From assembly GCF_902459465.1 (NCBI RefSeq), contig NC_047063.1:19805685-19869684 (forward strand): a stretch of DNA of 64,000 bases. Reading direction: 5' to 3'. Shown in pieces: positions 1 to 12,418 of the stretch. Source of the DNA: Asterias rubens (Eukaryota; Echinodermata; Asteroidea; Forcipulatida; Asteriidae). The notes beneath the pieces were generated by a model, which did not search any database, had not been told where the DNA came from, and worked only from the letters and a program-made list of their open reading frames with translations. Position 1 is the stretch's first letter, and each line of letters begins with the position of its first letter. The position numbers and the translations under genes are program-made.

Positions 1-1768
1 GGTTGGCAAAATGAGGGTATATCGCAGGCGTGATCTGTGCACATTTGTGCATCTACCTAGTGCACACCCCTATGCCATTTGCCGTCCAATTGTGTCTCTA
101 TGCCTGTGTGAATGTAATTAGCATATTTCCTGGGAAGGGCTAATTGTCTTTTTGTTCTCCTTCTTACTCCATTGCACCTCCATTTATCCTCTCTGAATAG
201 TTTCCATCTGGCCTTTGCACAATATCATCTCAATGGCGATATTTATGTTGTTAATTGTTTGCTGTGAACACACTGCACCTTCTGGATTGAAACCACACTA
301 AGGGTTAATTGACTCTAACCACCGTATAATGATCCAGGCTGCTTTATATTGAACAAACACTCTGTAACCTTCACTTCCTAATATACCTCCGATCTTTTAA
401 GTGTCCATCCACTTATTACCATCAACTGCTTGCCATTTTTAGATCTCTCGAACACTTACAAATGATTAAGGTTAGGTTTTAGCTTCCTTGTTGTGCCTAG
501 AGTGCATGGGGTGGAACGTTTAGGGGAGGGAGGGAGGCGACCAGGACCAAATTTCAGCAATTATCTTTGCTAAGCAAGAATTGAGTTGGGTACCAGTCGC
601 AGCAATGCAAACAGTGGTATAATTGGCTGGTAACCTATTTCTGCTGAGTAATATATTTCTTTGCTAAGGAAGTTTTTATGCTTACATGCTCTATACATTT
701 TGGCCCACAGAAGGGGTGAAACATCATGAAATAGAGTTGACCTGGATAGTATTGGGATACAGTATGCGTTCAACTTCCAAAGTCATACTTTGGCATGTAT
801 ATATTCTTGTCTATATTAGAAATACATATTCAATTTGATTAGATCATAGAATTGTCATTGTCGTCTGCAGAGGGGATGGGGGTGGGAGAGTGTTTTTTTC
901 TCCATATACAATATCAAAATCGGACTCTGGCACACGCAAAAACCTGTCTCATGGGGAGCCTGATGCATTAAAGCGTCGGCCTCTTGCAAGGTTCGTTTAA
1001 CGGTAGCGTTGGTTGTGTAATCCACTGGATGAAAGACGCTGGCATTTCAACATGGCGTAAGATGTAGTTCAAGGCCAGATAAAATTATGATTTTTTTTAT
1101 CAGTCAAGCTGGGGGTAGAGTTTCTTCTTCCCCCCCCCCCCATCCTTAAATATTTAGGAAATATAATTTAATGTAAATTTAATTTTCACAAAGGTAAATC
1201 AGAACAAGAGTCGGCAAATTTTATAAATAACTTTAATAAATTCTGCTCTAGTAAAAGTTGATATATTTTTTTCAAAGGTCACTTCTTCTGTCCTGACTAT
1301 TTTAGAATACAGGTGGAAACAATTGTTGACTTGATTAATTTTGCTCAAACTGTGCTTCATCAAGTGTTAACAATTTTGACCTATAGATAATTAATACAAT
1401 GCGTGGTACCCGCCCCAAAAATGTGGAAATTTAAGCTTTTGTTGGGAGGATTATCTGAAAATTAAATTTCCTAACCATTGAAAAATGAACATAAGAAGAA
1501 ATATTCAAAGTAATATGGCCACCTTCAATCAAAAACCAAAATGCGTGCGCATCTTCCAATGACATATGTTCACATTTTATTTGCCATTCACTTGACGGCC
1601 ATGCAATTGCCCATCCTCACTGCAGAAAGGCCCATCGTTGGGTGATTCCTATTTAATATGTAATTGTTCAACTCATGCAGAAGAATGTCTCTCAGACAGC
1701 CACCAATTTAACCCATGTATGAAACAAAAATTAAATTCACTTTTTTATTTCCTTCTACCCTTTTATAG
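1..1768. other. Non-coding stretch, probably intron upstream of gene A
   Basis: I see no convincing exon here. The stretch is AT-rich with short homopolymers, including a C run at about 1129-1141. It ends in a polypyrimidine tract and an AG acceptor at 1767-1768 that opens the first visible exon of gene A, so at least its right part is intron. A small upstream exon could be missed by eye. Confidence 0.5.
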
Positions 1769-4700
1769 ATTCTTGAGGCCGAACGTCAGGAGCGACGACA
1801 ACGACAGGAAGCGTTGACAAATAGAGGCAAAATTGACCTGGGTAATTTAAAGTAGCGCTGAATTATATTCTGAGAATGATGATTAAATTGACCTTGTACA
1901 TTATTTATTTTGAGGGGAGGTAGAAGGTGGAAGCAAATCGGTTATTAATACTCACTGGTTTTCAAGGGTTGACATGAGACTAGGAGTTTCGCAAAAGGTG
2001 TTCTCATTTTATGAAACCATGCAAAATGCCGCCATGTTTTTCATGGTTTCAAAATGCTGCAATGTTTGTTTTTTTGCACCCGAGTATTTCTTTTACTGGC
2101 GCCTTGGAATCTGTTACTACACAAACCTATCTACCTTATCTATTTAAACTTGCACAAGTTCAATGTCTGACAACTATTTTCCCAAAACCATTGATTTCAT
2201 TTGTTTTTTTCCAACTCCTTTTGATGTATTTTGTATATAAAAAAAAACAATTCCGCACAAATTTATGATTTATTATTATGTATTGTATTCTTGCAAAAAT
2301 TTCCAACCAAATCCAACTTTAGGGCTATTTGTACAATTTGCCTTTTCTAATAGAGCAGGTTTTTTAAAGGTTTGTTTGTAAACAGTGACTTCATAACAAA
2401 AAACTGATAACATAAGTTTGTAAAACTTCTCTACACTTTTATCAAACTGAATGCCGATCTCAAACTCGTAGCGCTCTTCACTAGTGTTTTCCTGCAAGTC
2501 TAGTGGTGAAATCAAACCCTATAAAACATGCACAAGTTTGAAAGATGTATCTGATAGATCTATCTTAATTATGTACTTGAACAGAATTATCTTCTAGTGG
2601 AGTTTTTAAGTTTTTTAAATTTAATTTCAATTGATAAAAAAAAATGTGGGATGCACTTTGAATAAAAACAATTTGTTTAATGTTATGTCATAATTATTTT
2701 TACAAATCTGTATTTTATTCCCTCCACAGAAAGTGAAAGAAAAGAAGCTCGAACAAAACGTCGCGCAGAACGAAAGCTCGCAGCCAAACTGCAACAAACG
2801 TCTCTGGAACCCACCGAGGGTAAACAAGGGAGCACCGCAGCTCTGGGCAGCAGAAAGCGTAGCGTCTTACTGCAGCGTGGGGAAGCTCACGGCCGATTGT
2901 CTGTCGTGTCTAGTAGTGACGAGGAAGAAGAGGAGAATGGGGATAGGTCAGTTTGATTATCAGACGCTCTTAGTCTTAGACTATATACAAACACCTTGAA
3001 GGTGACAGGCGACTAGGTGATCCTTGTGGTTAAAGACAGTGGACACTATTGGTAATTGTCAAAATCCAGTCTTCTCACTTGGTGGATCTCAACATATGCA
3101 TAAAATAACAAACCCGTGAAAATTTGAGCTGGATTGAACATCAGAGTTGCGAGATAACTATGAAGTAAAAAAAACAGCCTTGTCACACAAAGTTGTGTGC
3201 TTTCAGATGCTTGATTTCGAGACCTCAAATTCTAAACTTGAGGTTTCAAAATCAAATTCATTGAAAATTACTTCTTTCTCGAATACTTCATCACTTCAGA
3301 GGGAGCCGTTTCTTACAATGTTGTATACTATCCACCTCTCCCCATTACTCGTTACCAAGTGAGGTGTTATGCTAATAATTATTTTGAGTAATTACCAATA
3401 GTGTCCACTGCCTTTAAAGGGTTTTGATACCTTTTGTGAATCAAGTTTTTGGTCATGACATGATTCCCGTCTCACTGTGAAGGAAGATGTATGTAATAGA
3501 AGTTTCAGCTTCATTAGTCATCAAGTTTTTTTAGAAAACTATGGAGACAATCACAGAGCGATGTTTTCAGGAGAGTCTCGTAAATACCAGTACTGGTAAA
3601 ATAGGTTGTACATGCTAAAATAATACTGCTCCTGAGAGGAAAATGATTTCCAAAACCTTCATTATCTCAGTAAGTAATATTTAAAGGGAAGCTTAACCAC
3701 CATTATCTTCAAACTGTGTAAGTGAAATGTAAATCTGTGGACATTGTATTTTGTGTCTTACAAACCGTACCCAAACTCTTTAAACCTCTTGGGGGCATGT
3801 TATCCTTAAAGAAATGGGAACTAAACTTTAGTCCTGGATGAGATAGAGGGGGTACTTAACATACTTATTTCTTGTCTTAAAGAGTTTGGGTATAACTTTT
3901 GTTTTAACGGCATAAAACACAAATGTCAACAGATTACTTAAACTTACTAGGTTTAAAAACAATGATGGTAGAAAGCTTCCCCTACATTATTAACTGGAGG
4001 TGCTACAGTCTTTGAGAAACGAAAAGAATTTCATGAAAGTAATTTTCTCCTCAGTGAGACAAAAATTATTTTACCATGTGCAACGTATTAACCCTTTGCG
4101 TACTACGGGCGCAAATTTGCGCCCGCAACAATGATTCCCTCACTGCTGTGGGCGCATATTTGCGCCCAACACAACGTGCTATTTGTTTGCACACAATCGA
4201 GCTTTCTTTTGACCCCTGACATCCATCCGGGTACTTTTTTATACACTTCGATACACAGAGGACATGTTACGAACGAATACACGACAATTTTTCATGAAAA
4301 AATCTTGTATTTTCCGAGTTTTTCGGCAGCTTTCCTATGCAAGGAGGGAAACAGGGTAGAACATGGTGTTGGGACATTTTTCGCCGTGCTTTGGAAGTGT
4401 GTATTTAATAAATTATGTACCCGAATTCAATTCTGTTTGAACTACCTGGTTGTCCGTATTATACTCTACATTTAGCTTATTTTGCATTTTGCAATAAAAT
4501 AATTCCTTCACACAGACAAATGCTTTCGAGTACAGATGTGTGTAATTTTAATGATTGTGCAAAAAGATTCCAGCGGGCAGGGAATAGTGTGCGTAATGAA
4601 TGGTAGCATGCAAAGGGTTTAAACGCGACTCTTCTATTGACATTGCTCTGTGACTATCGTTGTTTTTGCTTTTTGCGTTTCGGTCAGTGTGCTCTGACCG

Positions 4701-7700
4701 CTTCTGCAAAATCAGAAGCGGTCACTGGCTTAAAGTTTAGTCGGAGTTGTCAAATTCTACTAATGACACTGTGTAATACAGCTGTAACTATAGTCACAGA
4801 TGAATTTTGTGTCCTTACAGGTTCATGGAGGAAGATGGTGAGCCACTTATTTATCAACAAGACCTTCAGAAGATCTTTGGTTCAAAGCAAGCTGCCTACT
4901 TCTTGAGACCGAGGTTTGAACCAGAACAAAAGAAAGTGATTCCAGTTCCTCAGTCACTTCAAAAACAAGGAGGTACAGATAAACACTAAATTAATCAAGA
5001 TGATAGAGGCTCGAAATGTTAGAAATATGTATACTGATATTTGTGTTGCCTTGAGTTTTGTCTGCACCTGCTAGTTTGCACCACAACCAATGTGCAAGTA
5101 TACTCCAGAGGAGCTTTCTGCACAGTATAGGAAGATGATAATAAAAAATACTGTGAGATAAAATTTAAAACTAGACCACCAGCCATAGTCCCCCTTTTTA
5201 TTTTTATTTTTGTACATGGGGCCAATAACTCAACATCGAACAAGTCCGACAGTCTTTAAAAAGAATTCTTGCGCCATATTAATGTATCGTACTATTATTA
5301 TTATTACTTGTGTGCAGGTCGTGCAGGCGTGAATGCCCTTTGGGGTACCTTAAGAGATGACTCGACGGTGAAGCTTCAGAAAGCTGATTCTAAGATCCCT
5401 CAGGAGCTCAAGGCAGCCTATGGTGCCTTCGTCAGAGAGTGTCTGACACATAATAAGACAGTCGCTAAGAGAAGCTTCTACAGCGAGGAAGGGGTAAGAT
5501 TAAATGATGGGTTTTGAAAGATAAGGCAAACAGAATTGTATAACTAGTTTCTCCTCAACTCATTTTTAACAGTTGATGAGTGATATTTCTCATTATTTTT
5601 CCACCCTGATTTTCAGATATTTTTTGTTGTTTTTCTTGGGCTTCAAAATTATTCTTTAGACTGTAGATAGCTTATTTGTTAATGAGTTACTTAATAGTTG
5701 AACTGAAGGTGCTGTTCTGCATGGAGACTGCTTTGGCTTTTATTTGAGGTGTCTCATAACCTTCAGATCTCCTGATATTAAGAACCTTATTTCCACTTGT
5801 TCATACACCATCTTTATGGGCAACTCTGGTTTTAGCTTTGTACTGAATCAAGTTTTTTCATTGTTCTATGCAACCAAGTGGTTCCTCGTTCAGTTCTGTA
5901 GACTGTGTGACTTCAAGTTGGAACCATTTATGGATGACTGCATGTTGTCTTTGTATAGATTCCACTGCAATGTGAAATTAGGTTGATTGAAAACAAATAT
6001 TATCGGCTGAATATTATTGTACCACTTTAAAATTTTAAAGCCTTTGTTTTGTTGTACTTTAAAAAAAATATTGAAGTTTAAAAAATTAAATCTTGTGTTC
6101 TTGACGTCCAGATTCCAGATGGAGAGAAGCTTCAAGATGGTAGTTACCACCAACGAGTCAAAGACGTCCAGAAGAAAGTAGAGCTGATGTATCGAGCAGC
6201 CATGACCAACGAAGACAAAGCAGCCGTTTTACTCTTCAATAATCCGATACCAGACTATAATAATCTGAAGGGAACAGAGGGACCGCTTCGATATCATCCA
6301 TCTTGGATTGATGAGGTAAAGATGTTATAAGATTTTGTTTTCATTACACAGCCTTTCCTTCAGCTTTTATCAAGAGTTTTCAATGCCTCTTTTTCATGTG
6401 CGCTGGTCCTTTACATTGTTTTGTTTTTTAAATAATAATCTGCATGAATTTGTTGTATATTCAGACAGTTTTTAAGACCTCCTTACCGTTAATTATTCTC
6501 TTATTAGTTGATTAAAATTAGAAGCTCAACTAAATAACTGATTATACATTTCTGAATAGGACGACTCTGATGAAGACGAACCTACTTACAAAAAGTGGCT
6601 TCGAGAGGTTCCCTCCCCCTGGCCCCAGCAGCTTCCTCCTTTAGAGACCCTTCCAGCTACCCCCAGCAGACCTCAACGAGACGGTGACAACGACGCTAAT
6701 GACGATGACGACTCCATGAGTTGGGATTCACTTCCTGACATCCCTAAAGATGATCAACCCAAGGCTGCTAAAGAGAAAGCCAAACCTCTGTCGTTTCTCA
6801 CAGAGGAGGCGGCCACTGTCCCAGGACAGTTCCGCAAGAGGTGGGATCAGAAGCGGGATGCTACTGGGAGGTTTATACCTGGGAAAGAGGTGATGACGAG
6901 GGCATCTCTTGGAGATGGTGAGCCGGAGACTAAACAAGGTAAATGATTAGCCGAAATAACCTATCTCTAATACTTCATCAAATGGTGGTATAACATTGGT
7001 TCTTGGGGGAGGTTTCAGGAAATGCATCTTTTAGATCAATGTTAACATTCATTATTGGGTTACTTGGAAACAGTAGAGGGCAGCAGACACATGCAATAGT
7101 GTTTCATAGACATTCATGCACATCATTCACCAGTTAGTGCTTGCGCAATGGGTAATTGCAAAAAGGTCTATGGTATATTTAGTTTTCATAACACCCAAGT
7201 AAATCCTTGTCATTTATCAATAAACTATAAATAATAGTAAACTTGCAGGTACAACCATGTAACAATAATCTTTTGAGGGAGTGTTGGCTCTGAAAAGAGC
7301 TGGTTTGATCTTGATTTTTGGATCAGTATACTCGGCTTGTCTTCAGGAGAAAATAATACTGTTCCAGCAGAGTAAGCTGTTTTCAAAGTTGAGACCAAAC
7401 CAACATTTTTCAGAGCTGAACACTGGTTGTACCCACAAATCATGGCTACCCATTTTCTTTGTGTCCACGATGTGAATAATAGTTTGGAAACTGCTGATGT
7501 AACAGATTTTCATTGTTATAAGAAAAGTACTTGAGTTTGTTGAAATATCTGCAGAGAGTTACTCAATATGTATGTGTTGTTCATTTGATGTCTTTTTAAC
7601 CCAAGTGTACCCATAGGCCTTAATGTTGAGATAGGGTGGCCACTGTTTAGAGTGTACTAGGTGGTTTGGGCTGACACAGACAAACGGTGTCAGGACACTT

Positions 7701-9364
7701 CGTACCTTTGCCACTTCGTACCCTGGACACTTCGTACCTTTTCAAGGTACGAAGTGACTTTGGACACTTCGTACCTTGAACACTTCGTACCTTCTTACAA
7801 GACACTTCGTACCTTCTCACGAGTCACTTCGTACCTTCTCACGAGACACTTCCCACCTTAGTACTAATTCGGGATATCTGCATCGTTTATGATTATTTTG
7901 TGCTTTGTGATCGGATAATTATGAAATAAAAGCAAATCAAACCAACTCTTACTATTTTGTTGGGACATTCACATAATATTCAAACAAAAATCATAGTTCA
8001 TTATGTATTATTAATTTTTATCTCAAAGAGCATTAAAATATTGAGGAATCACATTTTAATGAAGGTACGAAGTGACTCGGCTAAGGGTACGAAGTGACTC
8101 AGCTGATGGTCACTTCGTACCCCACCCCGGTACGAAGTGATCAATTTGGTTACGGTACGAAGTGTCCCGAAGGTACGAAGTGTCCAGGGTACGAAGTGGC
8201 AAAGGTAGGAAGTGTCCGACATCCAGACAAACTTACCCAAACCTTACTGTTGTAGTATAGGATTGTGTCCACCATATCTCAAAATGGCTGAAGCTTGTGG
8301 CTGCACAGCTAGCCTTACCTCAAGCCACTATCTACTATGCAGCCTGTCCTATTGCATGGTTTACTGGATCTATCGTTATTCACTTCCAAAATACTTTGCC
8401 AATTTGGCACCATTTGTTATGGGAGACATTGAAACGCTAAGTGGCAGGAGACAGACTTACCAGTTGACTTTCCATTGTTTACAATGTTCTGAGTGTGCCC
8501 GCATTACCAAGAACAATGGTTTTTACCTGGTTAGTCTGCTGCCACCTAGTGTCCCAAAAGTTCTCCATCGGCTTCTTTTTACCTGCTCTTTTTCCAATAC
8601 CTTCCTTTTCTCTCTCTCTTGTCCATATACATGTAGATGGATTAATGTTTGTGTTTGTCAATGCTTCTGATGATCTAAAGCTAAGGCCATCTTCTTGATG
8701 TATAAATATGTGTATATTGGTTTTCAAATTGTTGAAGGTTTGAAAGAGCAGTGCTGTAACATTCCAATAATTGTATTAAGTTTGATTTTAATAAGTATTG
8801 GATTCTCGGTTTTTACGTAAAGAAATATTTATTAAATGTATGTACCCATGACTATTTCGATATAAGTAACAAATTAAAAGCTTGTAAACAGCATAATTTT
8901 AATGTTAAAATCTTCATTGATTGATTAATTGATTGATTTATTTATTTATTTAAATATTTGTTTTATTATTATTATTAGGGTTTTTTTATGGGGAGGGTGT
9001 ATTGTTAACAAATGGTATCCATGCAACTTTGAGAGAATAAATCATCATTCATATTACTACCATCCAGAACATCAATCCAATATTTGTTATTCTTTCTCAA
9101 CTTCCAGCTCTAAGTCTGCGGAAGACTCGTTCAAGTACAGCCCCTGCGGTCTCATCCTCCCTAACATCTCAACCAAGGAGTGACGGACGGCAACGCTCGG
9201 AGCGTAAAGTCCAGACAGCTAGGAAGGACTGGCAGCCACTAAGTCTGACTGCCTTAGAAGACTACAAGCCGGCTGTTCACATGGTGGGGGGAGGAGACTT
9301 TGCACAGGGCCAGGAATTTATGTGGAAGCCGATTGTTGCTACGGATACTGCTGGGAAGCTGTAA
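1769..9364 (+). CDS. Gene A: unrecognised charged protein, 3' seven exons (partial)
   Basis: Seven exons join in phase: 1769-1841, 2730-2946, 4821-4972, 5318-5493, 6112-6315, 6560-6938, 9108-9364 (stop TAA 9362-9364). They give 485 residues, all with AG acceptors and GT donors. The first exon has no start codon in context, so the N-terminus is missing. Visible parts are a basic Arg/Glu/Gln-rich start likely to be helical, an acidic Ser-Asp-Glu run near residue 90, a longer probably folded middle (exons 3-5; motifs YFLRPRFEPEQ and YRAAMTNEDKAAVL), an acidic Pro-rich segment with PSPWPQQLPPLETL, and a conserved-looking end (KPAVHMVGGGDFAQGQEFMW). I see no signal peptide or membrane segment. I do not recognise the family. 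Consistent phases and coding-like composition make the gene itself likely; its function is unknown. Confidence 0.8.
3030..3417 (+). mobile_element. MITE family 1 copy (TTAA-flanked, about 385 bp)
   Basis: The element begins TTAAAGACAGTGGACACTAT and ends with the inverted match GTGTCCACTGCCTTTAA. A central inverted repeat carries GAGACCTCAAATTC and its complement. No coding capacity is seen. TTAA at both ends is the target choice of piggyBac-type transposases, so this is probably a non-autonomous piggyBac-like element. It lies in an intron of gene A. Confidence 0.75.
3681..3983. mobile_element. Foldback element, about 300 bp
   Basis: The left end AAAGGGAAGCTTAACCACCA pairs with the right end TGGTAGAAAGCTTCCCC, and the similarity continues inward (GTGGACATTGTATTTTGTGT against an inverted copy near 3915-3935). 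The left end is preceded by TTAA. A diverged partial relative lies near 18160-18250. It is in an intron of gene A. Confidence 0.55.
4088..4622. mobile_element. TTAA-flanked 535-bp element with subterminal hairpin
   Basis: Inverted ends TTAACCCTTTGCGTACTAC and GTAGCATGCAAAGGGTTTAA bound a 535-bp unit. Just inside the left end is a palindrome around GGGCGCAAATTTGCGCCC, repeated once about 45 bp further in. A 114-codon reading frame at 4131-4475 runs through it but is not protein-like. It is probably a non-autonomous piggyBac-like element in an intron of gene A. Confidence 0.6.
7228..7448. repeat. Foldback repeat with GTTGGCTCTGAAAAGAGC core
   Basis: AGTAAACTTGCAGGTACAACC at the left pairs loosely with GGTTGTACCCACAAATCATGG at the right, around an internal GTTGGCTCTGAAAAGAGC motif. 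A better-preserved relative is at 40843-41020 and fragments are at about 15808-15830 and 50855-50935. Confidence 0.45.
7686..8223. mobile_element. 538-bp transposon with 9-bp target duplication and CACTTCGTACC motif arrays
   Basis: A perfect 9-bp direct repeat, CAGACAAAC, lies at 7677-7685 and 8224-8232. Between them is a unit whose roughly 48-bp ends are inverted copies with one small indel (both read inward GGACACTTC, TTTGCCACTTCGTACCC, TGGACACTTCGTACC). The 11-bp motif CACTTCGTACC occurs about eight times in the left arm and seven in the right, in both orientations, plus a degenerate copy in each arm. The central 200 bp is AT-rich without the motif. A 9-bp duplication and long inverted ends are typical of Mutator-like elements; that placement is inference. 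It has no coding capacity and lies in the last intron of gene A. Confidence 0.7.
9108..9364 (+). CDS. Gene A terminal coding exon
   Basis: The acceptor is a CTTCCAG tract and the exon enters in phase 1. It codes 85 residues to TAA. The last 37 codons are duplicated downstream (see 9251-9556), so this exon's end is part of a local duplication. Confidence 0.8.
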
Positions 9365-9556
9365 TGCAGGCCTGATACGGAGGCAACGAAGCTGATTGCC
9401 TCCATGCCCCCTGGTCATTGCCTTGGTGCCCTTAGAAGGCTACAAGCCGGCTGTTCACATGGTGGGGGGAGGAGACTTTGCACAGGGCCAGGAATTCATG
9501 TGGAAGCCGATTGTAGCTACGGATACTGCTGGGAAGCCGTGACGCAGGCCTGATAC
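9251..9556 (+). repeat. Tandem duplication of the gene A C-terminal coding segment
   Basis: Bases 9251-9378 recur at 9429-9556 (178-bp spacing) with few changes. The second copy still reads KPAVHMVGGGDFAQGQEFMW in frame to a stop, but lies after the gene's own stop codon and lacks its own splice acceptor, so it is probably 3' UTR. Its intervening part (about 9379-9428, around CATTGCCTTGGTGCCCTT) belongs to a dispersed repeat also seen near 9823-9850 and, inverted, at 15930-16015. Confidence 0.75.
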
Positions 9557-9596
9557 TTTACAAAGGCATCAGCGGCGAATGCCTCCATCCCATTCC

Positions 9597-9826
9597 CCCT
9601 GGGCCCAATGTCATGGCTCTGCTTACCGTAAGCACGGAATCGGCGCTTACGGAAGCAGGGAATTCTGTGCTTAAGGCAAACATATTTCACGGCTTCTGCG
9701 CATGCGTACTTCACGTTACTAGGCATTCTACACTTACAAGGCTAGCGCAGAAATTCAGCGCTTGCACGTAAGCGGGGAATCATGGTCTAAGCGCAGAATT
9801 CGGCGGAGCTATGAAATAGGGCCCTG
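9597..9826. repeat. Foldback repeat (GGGCCCAAT...ATAGGGCCC type)
   Basis: CTGGGCCCAATGTCATGGCTC at the left pairs with GGAGCTATGAAATAGGGCCC at the right, with scattered matches such as CGCTTACG/CGTAAGCG inside. Related fragments with GCAGAATTC and TAAGCAGAGCCATAAAATTGG occur near 29035-29130 and 35265-35340. Confidence 0.5.
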
Positions 9827-10015
9827 GTCATTGCCTTGGTGCCCTTGAAATGCTCCAATTTTTTTTATAGATTTTCCAGGAAAATTTTTATCACGAAGAA
9901 AATGCATTGGTGCCCTTTCACACACAGCGCGGCCAACTCACCAACAGCGCCTGCAACGCCAATAACAAGAAATGTCTTGCATCAAGACTAGCGCGGAGTC
10001 TCCGCTCACAACCGG

Positions 10016-10100
10016 TTATAAACAACGGTTTAAACACCCCCACGTGACGCGCTCTCCACCAATAGGAATAGCGAAATTGCCTGAGGTATTTATGAATTCA
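10016..10100 (+). repeat. Dispersed repeat with CACGTGACGCGCTCTCCACC
   Basis: This about 85-bp segment is nearly the same as 46058-46140, sharing CACGTGACGCGCTCTCCACC, CAATAGGAATAGCGAAA and TGAGGTATTTATGAAT. A more diverged relative precedes the second copy (45920-46030). It carries an E-box-like CACGTG and a CCAAT-type box, but sits away from any gene start recognised here. Confidence 0.5.
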
Positions 10101-11900
10101 AATTCATAATCAACAGCAAACATTAAAACTGTTAAAACAGCGCAGTTAAAAAAAAGTTGCAAACCGTTTTCTTTCATCTCAGGTATTATTTGATGTGTAA
10201 AAATGTCAATATTTGTATTTGGTGCTTTTGTATAATTTACCAGCAATTTATTTTTCTAATAAATTCATTGTAAGATATTTTTCCTAATAACTTCTTAATA
10301 AATTTAGTAACTTTTAAAAAGTTGCACATCTCTGAAACCATGTTTTTTACATCATTACAAAAAGCAGATATCATTGAACTTGATTTATGGCATAAATTTG
10401 AGTGAATAATGAGTAAACAGGTAAAAACTTTGGTAGTTTGTTAACCAAAAACAGCCCCAATATTGTTTAGGTTTGGTTTAATTATTCGTTTTTTGTTTTT
10501 TTAGTTTAGATTTTATTGTTTTCTGGTTTTCCAGTAAGGTAACAAAAAAATGTAACCTGTGGGATCACTAGTTTTACAAAAGAGCCACAGAGCCTGGACT
10601 TCCCGAAGGCCACAAAATACCAGTATGGTCATTTCAAGTGATGTCACAAAGAGTATTTTATAATGCCGGTTATTTTTTTCTCTCAATGTCTTTTTTTAAA
10701 CAAGTCTTTAAACAATTTGTCACTTGTATATTTATGACAGCTGGTGGTGGTAATTTCATGAGTTATTAATAATTACTTTTAGATACTGATGAGCTAATTT
10801 GTATTTTTATACCTTGAATCCGTCCATTACACTGCAACCTTTATACAAAGTACATAAAGTGCACATAGGTGACATGTGTAGTATGTGCAGAACCGATGGT
10901 AAATAATAAAAGTTATTTATTTGAAATAAAACAATGCTATTGTGTATTCCTTTCTACAATATACATGTATTACTTTTGTTTTCTCCACTTTAAACGGTGA
11001 AGAAGTTGTTGGTAATATTTCCGCTGCCTGTTTAAACACCTCACCTTGACTCAATTTTGCTGTGGAGATGTGCCATACAGGCCAGCAAGAAAGACTTATG
11101 AAAACAAAAGCCCAGTTTTTGGTTTGTCCTTATCTTCTCTCAACATTTTAATGTTGAGAGAAGACTTAAAGTACTTGGTGTGTATGTGTATTGTATATGA
11201 TATTATTGCATTCTCATTTCGTGTTCAATATGGGTGTCACCTTTATGGGTGTTACTTTTCCCGTTATTTACAATAAAACTTCAATCACTAAATATAAAAG
11301 AAACAGGTTTGCTTGGAACCGATGGCTCCAACAAGTTTATTGGAAGCAAGTCTTCAAATAAGAAATCAGCCCCGTCACTATTCCTCAGTGTTAAGTAAAA
11401 TGATGAAATAATTGGTCAATAGAGGGCGTTTTTCAGGGTTTGCGTTCAATGAATCATCAATGAGCTATCCTAAGGTTTTTAGTGTAACCATGGTGCGACT
11501 AAAATAGACAATTATAATCTGAAAAGATTGCTTCTTAACTTGGTTTTTGATAAACTTGTTACCAATTACTTCCAAAAAGTTCGCAAGAACATTGTGCGAG
11601 AAAATTTCCTAAAACTGTTGATATTTTCGACTGCACACCAAAATTGATAATCTTTGTCTTTTTCTGAACAGTGCCGTGGCTATCATAAACCGTGAGTTTA
11701 TAACCACCTATATGCCTTATTGGTAGAATATTACATCATCGCCCAAACATAACAAATTATAACAATCACACAAATATTGTATTTCTATACTTTTATTTGT
11801 AGTCATGGGTCTGATAATTCTTTACAACATGTTCATCGAGCATTACCAACATAAACATTTGGTTTTGAACAAAAATAAAATACATGATACAAAATATAGC

Positions 11901-12076
11901 TTAAAACCATTATACACTTTCGGTAAACAGTGTTGTCCAAGGCCTCAAAAAGTAAAGCATTTCATGGAATGATATTTCAAGATAAGTCATTCACTATTAC
12001 CTTCTGTAAACCCTGTAAATTATTTGTAAATCTGTGAACTTTTTTCTGTACCGAAAGTGTATAATGCTGGCTTTAA
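11901..12076. mobile_element. MITE family 2, internally deleted copy
   Basis: The ends TTAAAACCATTATACACTTT and AAGTGTATAATGCTGGCTTTAA match family 2 ends (compare 21313-21684), but the central half is missing. It lies about 340 bp downstream of the gene B stop codon, possibly in its 3' UTR. Confidence 0.65.
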
Positions 12077-12418
12077 ACATAATAGGGAGGAAAAAAAACC
12101 GGCAACTAAGCATCCCTAGTGATGAAATAATTTTTCCCCAATTTTCAAAGTAGGTTTTCTTTCCAAACTTTTCATGATAACCAAAGTTGAATTCCATGCT
12201 AAATGGCAAACAACATCAGTGAGTGGGACGCCTGCTATATCGACTCAAATGTCCGCCATTGGCTAGTAGGGCCTACAATGCTTAAAAGAGAATTTTGTTT
12301 TACTTGGATGTCCTGATTTTTTCCAGTGAGCTAAGCCCGCAATATTAGTCACTATCACTGAAGAAGGAGTTCAGATACAACAATGAAAGATTTTTTTCCC
12401 TGAAGTACATTCGTTAAC

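Larger units (their letters stand above)
9365..12418. other. Intergenic/3' flank between convergent genes A and B
   Basis: No credible exon seen. The stretch holds the duplication above, a foldback at 9597-9826, a conserved 85-bp dispersed repeat at about 10016-10100, an 18-bp-arm hairpin at 11130-11167, and a decayed MITE at 11901-12076. Several AATAAA motifs occur, for example near 10257 on + and 11792 on -, any of which could be polyadenylation signals. Confidence 0.5.

Noticed and set aside
4131..4475. 114-codon reading frame
   Set aside because: It lies wholly inside a TTAA-flanked non-autonomous element with palindromic ends and has no recognisable domain.
8212..8670. 152-codon reading frame, Cys-rich
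   Set aside because: It begins in the inverted end of the 9-bp-TSD transposon, lies in an intron of gene A, and has no signal peptide or coding pattern.
9429..9556. A second coding exon for gene A
   Set aside because: The copy follows the gene's stop codon and lacks a splice acceptor at its left edge; it is better explained as a local duplication.
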